44,179 nucleotides of DNA, from positions 1 through 44,179 of the forward strand of contig NZ_JAQTMS010000043.1 of assembly GCF_028714215.1 (NCBI RefSeq). Direction: 5' to 3'. Source of the DNA: Rhodoferax sp. (lineage in GTDB: Bacteria; Pseudomonadota; Gammaproteobacteria; Burkholderiales; Burkholderiaceae_C). A program made the translations under genes and the position numbers. Positions 41,933-44,179 of this stretch are shown here, piece after piece; the first letter of the stretch is position 1, and every line of letters begins with the position of its first letter. The notes below the pieces were generated by a model that ran no database searches, had not been told where the DNA came from, and saw only the letters and a program-made list of their open reading frames with translations.

Positions 41933-44032
41933 TCAGTTGAAGGTCTTCCCTTCGGCCGCCAGGCGCGCCAGCAGCGGCGCGGGCTGCCAGAACTTGGCAT
42001 CGTCCAGCGGATTCTGGGCAAAGCGGCTCATCGCCTGCACCACATTGAACAAGCCGACCTGATCCGCATAGTTCATCGGGCCGCCGCGGTAAATCGGAAA
42101 GCCGTAACCCATCAGATAGACCATGTCGATGTCGCTGGCCTTGGAGGCAATGCCGTCTTCGAGAATATGCGCCGCTTCATTGACCAGCGAGTAGACCAGA
42201 CGCTGCACGATCTCTTCATCGGAAATCTTGCGTGGCGTGATGCCCAGCGCCTTGCGGTGCTCTTCGATCATCTTGACGACTTCGGCGTTCGGAATCGCAT
42301 CGCGTTTGCCCGGCACGTAGTCGTACCAGCCGGCACCGGTCTTCTGGCCGAAGCGCCCTTTTTCGCACAGCAAATCGGCCGTCTTGCTGTATTTCATGTC
42401 CGGCTTCTCAAGGTAACGGCGTTTGCGGATGGCCCAACCGATGTCGTTGCCGGCCAGGTCGCTCATGCGGAACGGGCCCATGGCAAAACCGAACTTCTCG
42501 ATCGCCTTGTCAACCTGCGCCGGCGTGCAGCCTTCGTCCAGCAGGAAGCCACCCTGGCGGCCGTACTGCTCGATCATGCGGTTGCCGATGAAACCGTCGC
42601 AGACGCCCGACACGACGGCGGTCTTCTTGATCTTCTTGGCCAGGCTCATGACCGTGGCCATGACGTCCTTGGCGGTTTTGGCGCCGCGCACCACTTCCAG
42701 CAGCTTCATCACATTGGCCGGGCTGAAAAAGTGCAAACCCACCACGTCTTGCGGACGCTGGGTAAAGGAAGCGATTTTGTTGAGGTCCAGGGTGGAGGTG
42801 TTGGAGGCCAGAATGGCTCCCGGTTTCATAACCCGGTCGAGTTCCTTGAAGACCGCCTCCTTGACGCCGATTTCTTCAAACACGGCCTCGATCACCATGT
42901 CGGCGTCCTTCAGGTCGGCGTAGCTCAGCGTGGTGCTCAAGAGGCTCATGCGCTGTTCGTACTTGTCCTGCTTGAGCTTGCCTTTTTTGACCTGCGCTTC
43001 GTAGTTCTTGCGAATGGTGGCAACACCGCGGTCCAGCGCTTCCTGCTTCATTTCCAGGATCTTCACGGGAATGCCGGCGTTCAGGAAGTTCATCGCAATG
43101 CCGCCGCCCATGGTGCCGGCACCAATCACCGCCACCGCGTCGATGGCACGCTGCGGCGTATCCGCTGGCACATCGGGTATCTTGGAGGCGGCACGTTCCG
43201 CCAGGAAGATATGGCGCAGCGCCTTGCTTTCGGGCGTCCACATCAGGTTGATGAAGATCTCGCGTTCGGTGCTCATGCCGGCTTCAAATTTACCCTTGGT
43301 GGCGGCCTGGACGGCGTCCACGCATTTGCCCGGCGCCGGGAAGTTTTTCGACATGCCCTTGACCATGTTGCGCGCAAACTGGAAGTAGGCATCGCCCTGG
43401 GGGTGCTTGCACGGCAGGTTGCGCACCAAGGGCAGCGGCCGCTGGGCCGCCACTTCTGCGGCAAAGGCCAGCGCTTCGGCGGCCAGGGACTCGGCGGAGG
43501 CAGCCATTTTGTCGAACAATTTTTGCCCCGGCAGCAGGGCCAGCATTTCACTCTTGACCGGCTCGCCCGACACAATCATGTTGAGCGCCGGCTCGACGCC
43601 CAGGGCGCGCGGCAGGCGCTGCGTGCCGCCGGCACCTGGCAACAAGCCCAGTTTGACTTCGGGCAGCGCCACGCTGGTGCCGGGCGCCGCAATGCGGTAG
43701 TGGCAACCCAGCGCCAGCTCCAGGCCGCCGCCCATGCAAACGGTGTGAATTGCCGCCAGCACCGGTTTGGCCGAGTTCTCGATCGCCAGGATCACGCTCA
43801 GCAGGTTGGGCTCCTGCATCGCTTTGGGGCTGCCAAACTCCTTGATGTCGGCGCCACCCGAGAATGCCTTGCCGGCGCCGGTGATCACGATCGCCTTGAC
43901 GGCCGCGTCGGCATTGGCTTTGGCCAGGGCGTCCGTGATGCCTTGCCGGGTTGCCAATCCGAGGCCATTGACGGGAGGATTGTTCAGGGTAATGACGGCG
44001 ATGGCGCCATCCACTTTGTATTCAGCAGTCAT
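41933..44032 (-). CDS. Bifunctional enoyl-CoA hydratase / 3-hydroxyacyl-CoA dehydrogenase
   Basis: The product is a 699-aa FadB/FadJ-like enzyme for two steps of beta-oxidation. The N-terminal crotonase domain has the oxyanion segment FSGGADIKEF and the catalytic glutamates in GGGLELALG (Glu105) and ALPEVKLGL (Glu125). The NAD-binding dehydrogenase domain begins AVIGAGTMGGGIA (301-313), with GLHFFSPANVMKLLE carrying the catalytic His and CDGFIGNRM after it. The C-terminal 3HCDH domain ends the protein. AGGA lies about nine bases before the ATG. It is the first gene of the minus-strand lipid cluster, with an AT-rich promoter-like region upstream (44033-44097). Confidence 0.96.
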   Translation of the reverse strand: MTAEYKVDGAIAVITLNNPPVNGLGLATRQGITDALAKANADAAVKAIVITGAGKAFSGGADIKEFGSPKAMQEPNLLSVILAIENSAKPVLAAIHTVCMGGGLELALGCHYRIAAPGTSVALPEVKLGLLPGAGGTQRLPRALGVEPALNMIVSGEPVKSEMLALLPGQKLFDKMAASAESLAAEALAFAAEVAAQRPLPLVRNLPCKHPQGDAYFQFARNMVKGMSKNFPAPGKCVDAVQAATKGKFEAGMSTEREIFINLMWTPESKALRHIFLAERAASKIPDVPADTPQRAIDAVAVIGAGTMGGGIAMNFLNAGIPVKILEMKQEALDRGVATIRKNYEAQVKKGKLKQDKYEQRMSLLSTTLSYADLKDADMVIEAVFEEIGVKEAVFKELDRVMKPGAILASNTSTLDLNKIASFTQRPQDVVGLHFFSPANVMKLLEVVRGAKTAKDVMATVMSLAKKIKKTAVVSGVCDGFIGNRMIEQYGRQGGFLLDEGCTPAQVDKAIEKFGFAMGPFRMSDLAGNDIGWAIRKRRYLEKPDMKYSKTADLLCEKGRFGQKTGAGWYDYVPGKRDAIPNAEVVKMIEEHRKALGITPRKISDEEIVQRLVYSLVNEAAHILEDGIASKASDIDMVYLMGYGFPIYRGGPMNYADQVGLFNVVQAMSRFAQNPLDDAKFWQPAPLLARLAAEGKTFN

Positions 44033-44044
44033 TGGGGCATTCCT

Positions 44045-44097
44045 AGCAAATGAAAATAGTACGGTCGTTCGGTTTTCGAATTGTAAGAACTAAAGTT
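44045..44097 (-). promoter_or_regulatory. Probable promoter region of the lipid cluster
   Basis: On the minus strand this AT-rich stretch holds a -10-like TACTAT preceded by ACCGAACGACCGT, an imperfect dyad of the sort bound by TetR-type repressors. The -35 (ACAATT, 17 bp upstream) is weak. It lies between a hairpin (44098-44112) and the bifunctional enzyme gene. Confidence 0.35.
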
Positions 44098-44116
44098 CCC
44101 GCTTCAAGCGGGTTTT
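44098..44116. terminator. Probable hairpin terminator
   Basis: CCCGC-TTCAA-GCGGG followed by TTTT on the plus strand. On the minus strand it lies 26 bp beyond the stop of the gene at the right edge, with only a weak U-rich tail (AACTTTAG), so it probably ends that gene's transcript. Confidence 0.5.
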
Positions 44117-44137
44117 GTCACGGGAGGGCCAAGGTCC

Positions 44138-44179
44138 TCAAACCTCCAGCCATTCCTTGCGGATGTAGTTGTCGTTGCG
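44138..44179 (-). CDS. C-terminal end of an unidentified gene (partial)
   Basis: Only the last 13 codons and the TGA are inside the window, reading RNDNYIRKEWLEV. The frame runs to the right edge without a stop. The fragment is too short to assign. It points the same way as the lipid cluster and is separated from it by a hairpin and a promoter-like region. Confidence 0.5.
   Translation of the reverse strand, partial: RNDNYIRKEWLEV

Overview
This window reads as a high-GC betaproteobacterial chromosome, most likely Burkholderiales and probably Comamonadaceae (Rhodoferax/Polaromonas-like). The reasons are the protein families and their arrangement, the codon use, and three kinds of dispersed intergenic repeat of a type I associate with that group. 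The taxon is inferred from memory of such proteins, not from a search. I see no rRNA, tRNA, CRISPR array, prophage or insertion-sequence transposase.

Layout. 1-2,700: the start of a tctB-like transporter gene, a 443-bp gap, then etfB-etfA (electron transfer flavoprotein) with a perfect 16-bp palindrome at the presumed promoter. 2,700-4,910: an acetoin-utilisation/HDAC-type deacylase gene overlapping an MscS-type channel gene. 4,957-10,499 (+): a MoxR ATPase, DUF58 protein, TgpA-like transglutaminase and MltB transglycosylase cluster, typical of cell-envelope maintenance. It is split by a large inverted repeat pair around a 28-bp perfect palindrome. 10,540-14,000: a membrane GGDEF-EAL protein preceded by an overlapping 25-codon leader ORF, a small unknown gene and an HSL-type esterase. 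13,992-16,723 (+): a two-subunit molybdenum hydroxylase. 16,728-18,717: an exported peroxiredoxin, a methyltransferase and an LTXXQ periplasmic protein. 18,730-21,162: an alpha-E / circularly permuted ATP-grasp pair. 21,367-25,837: HDOD, patatin and comEC genes in one probable transcription unit; comEC carries an in-frame repeat insertion. 25,910-28,267: tex.

28,526-32,437 (+): a FeeM-like N-acyl amino acid synthase followed by a 1,007-aa 7TM-sensor/PAS/GGDEF/EAL protein. The first part of this pair is clearly more AT-rich than its surroundings, and the composition changes at the sensor/output domain boundary. This is the best candidate here for an undescribed system: a lipid-amino-acid signal maker next to a membrane c-di-GMP switch.

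32,441-44,179 (-): a dense lipid/acyl-CoA catabolic cluster with a bifunctional enoyl-CoA hydratase/3-hydroxyacyl-CoA dehydrogenase, a PM20D1-like M20 peptidase, a thiolase, a long acyl-CoA dehydrogenase, two SDRs, a PaaI-type thioesterase, an MDR reductase, a C-terminally extended GST and an ElaA-like acetyltransferase. Several of these genes overlap by 4-8 bp. The electrons from its acyl-CoA dehydrogenase would be expected to pass to the EtfAB encoded at the other end of the window. No transcriptional regulator gene is present in the window.
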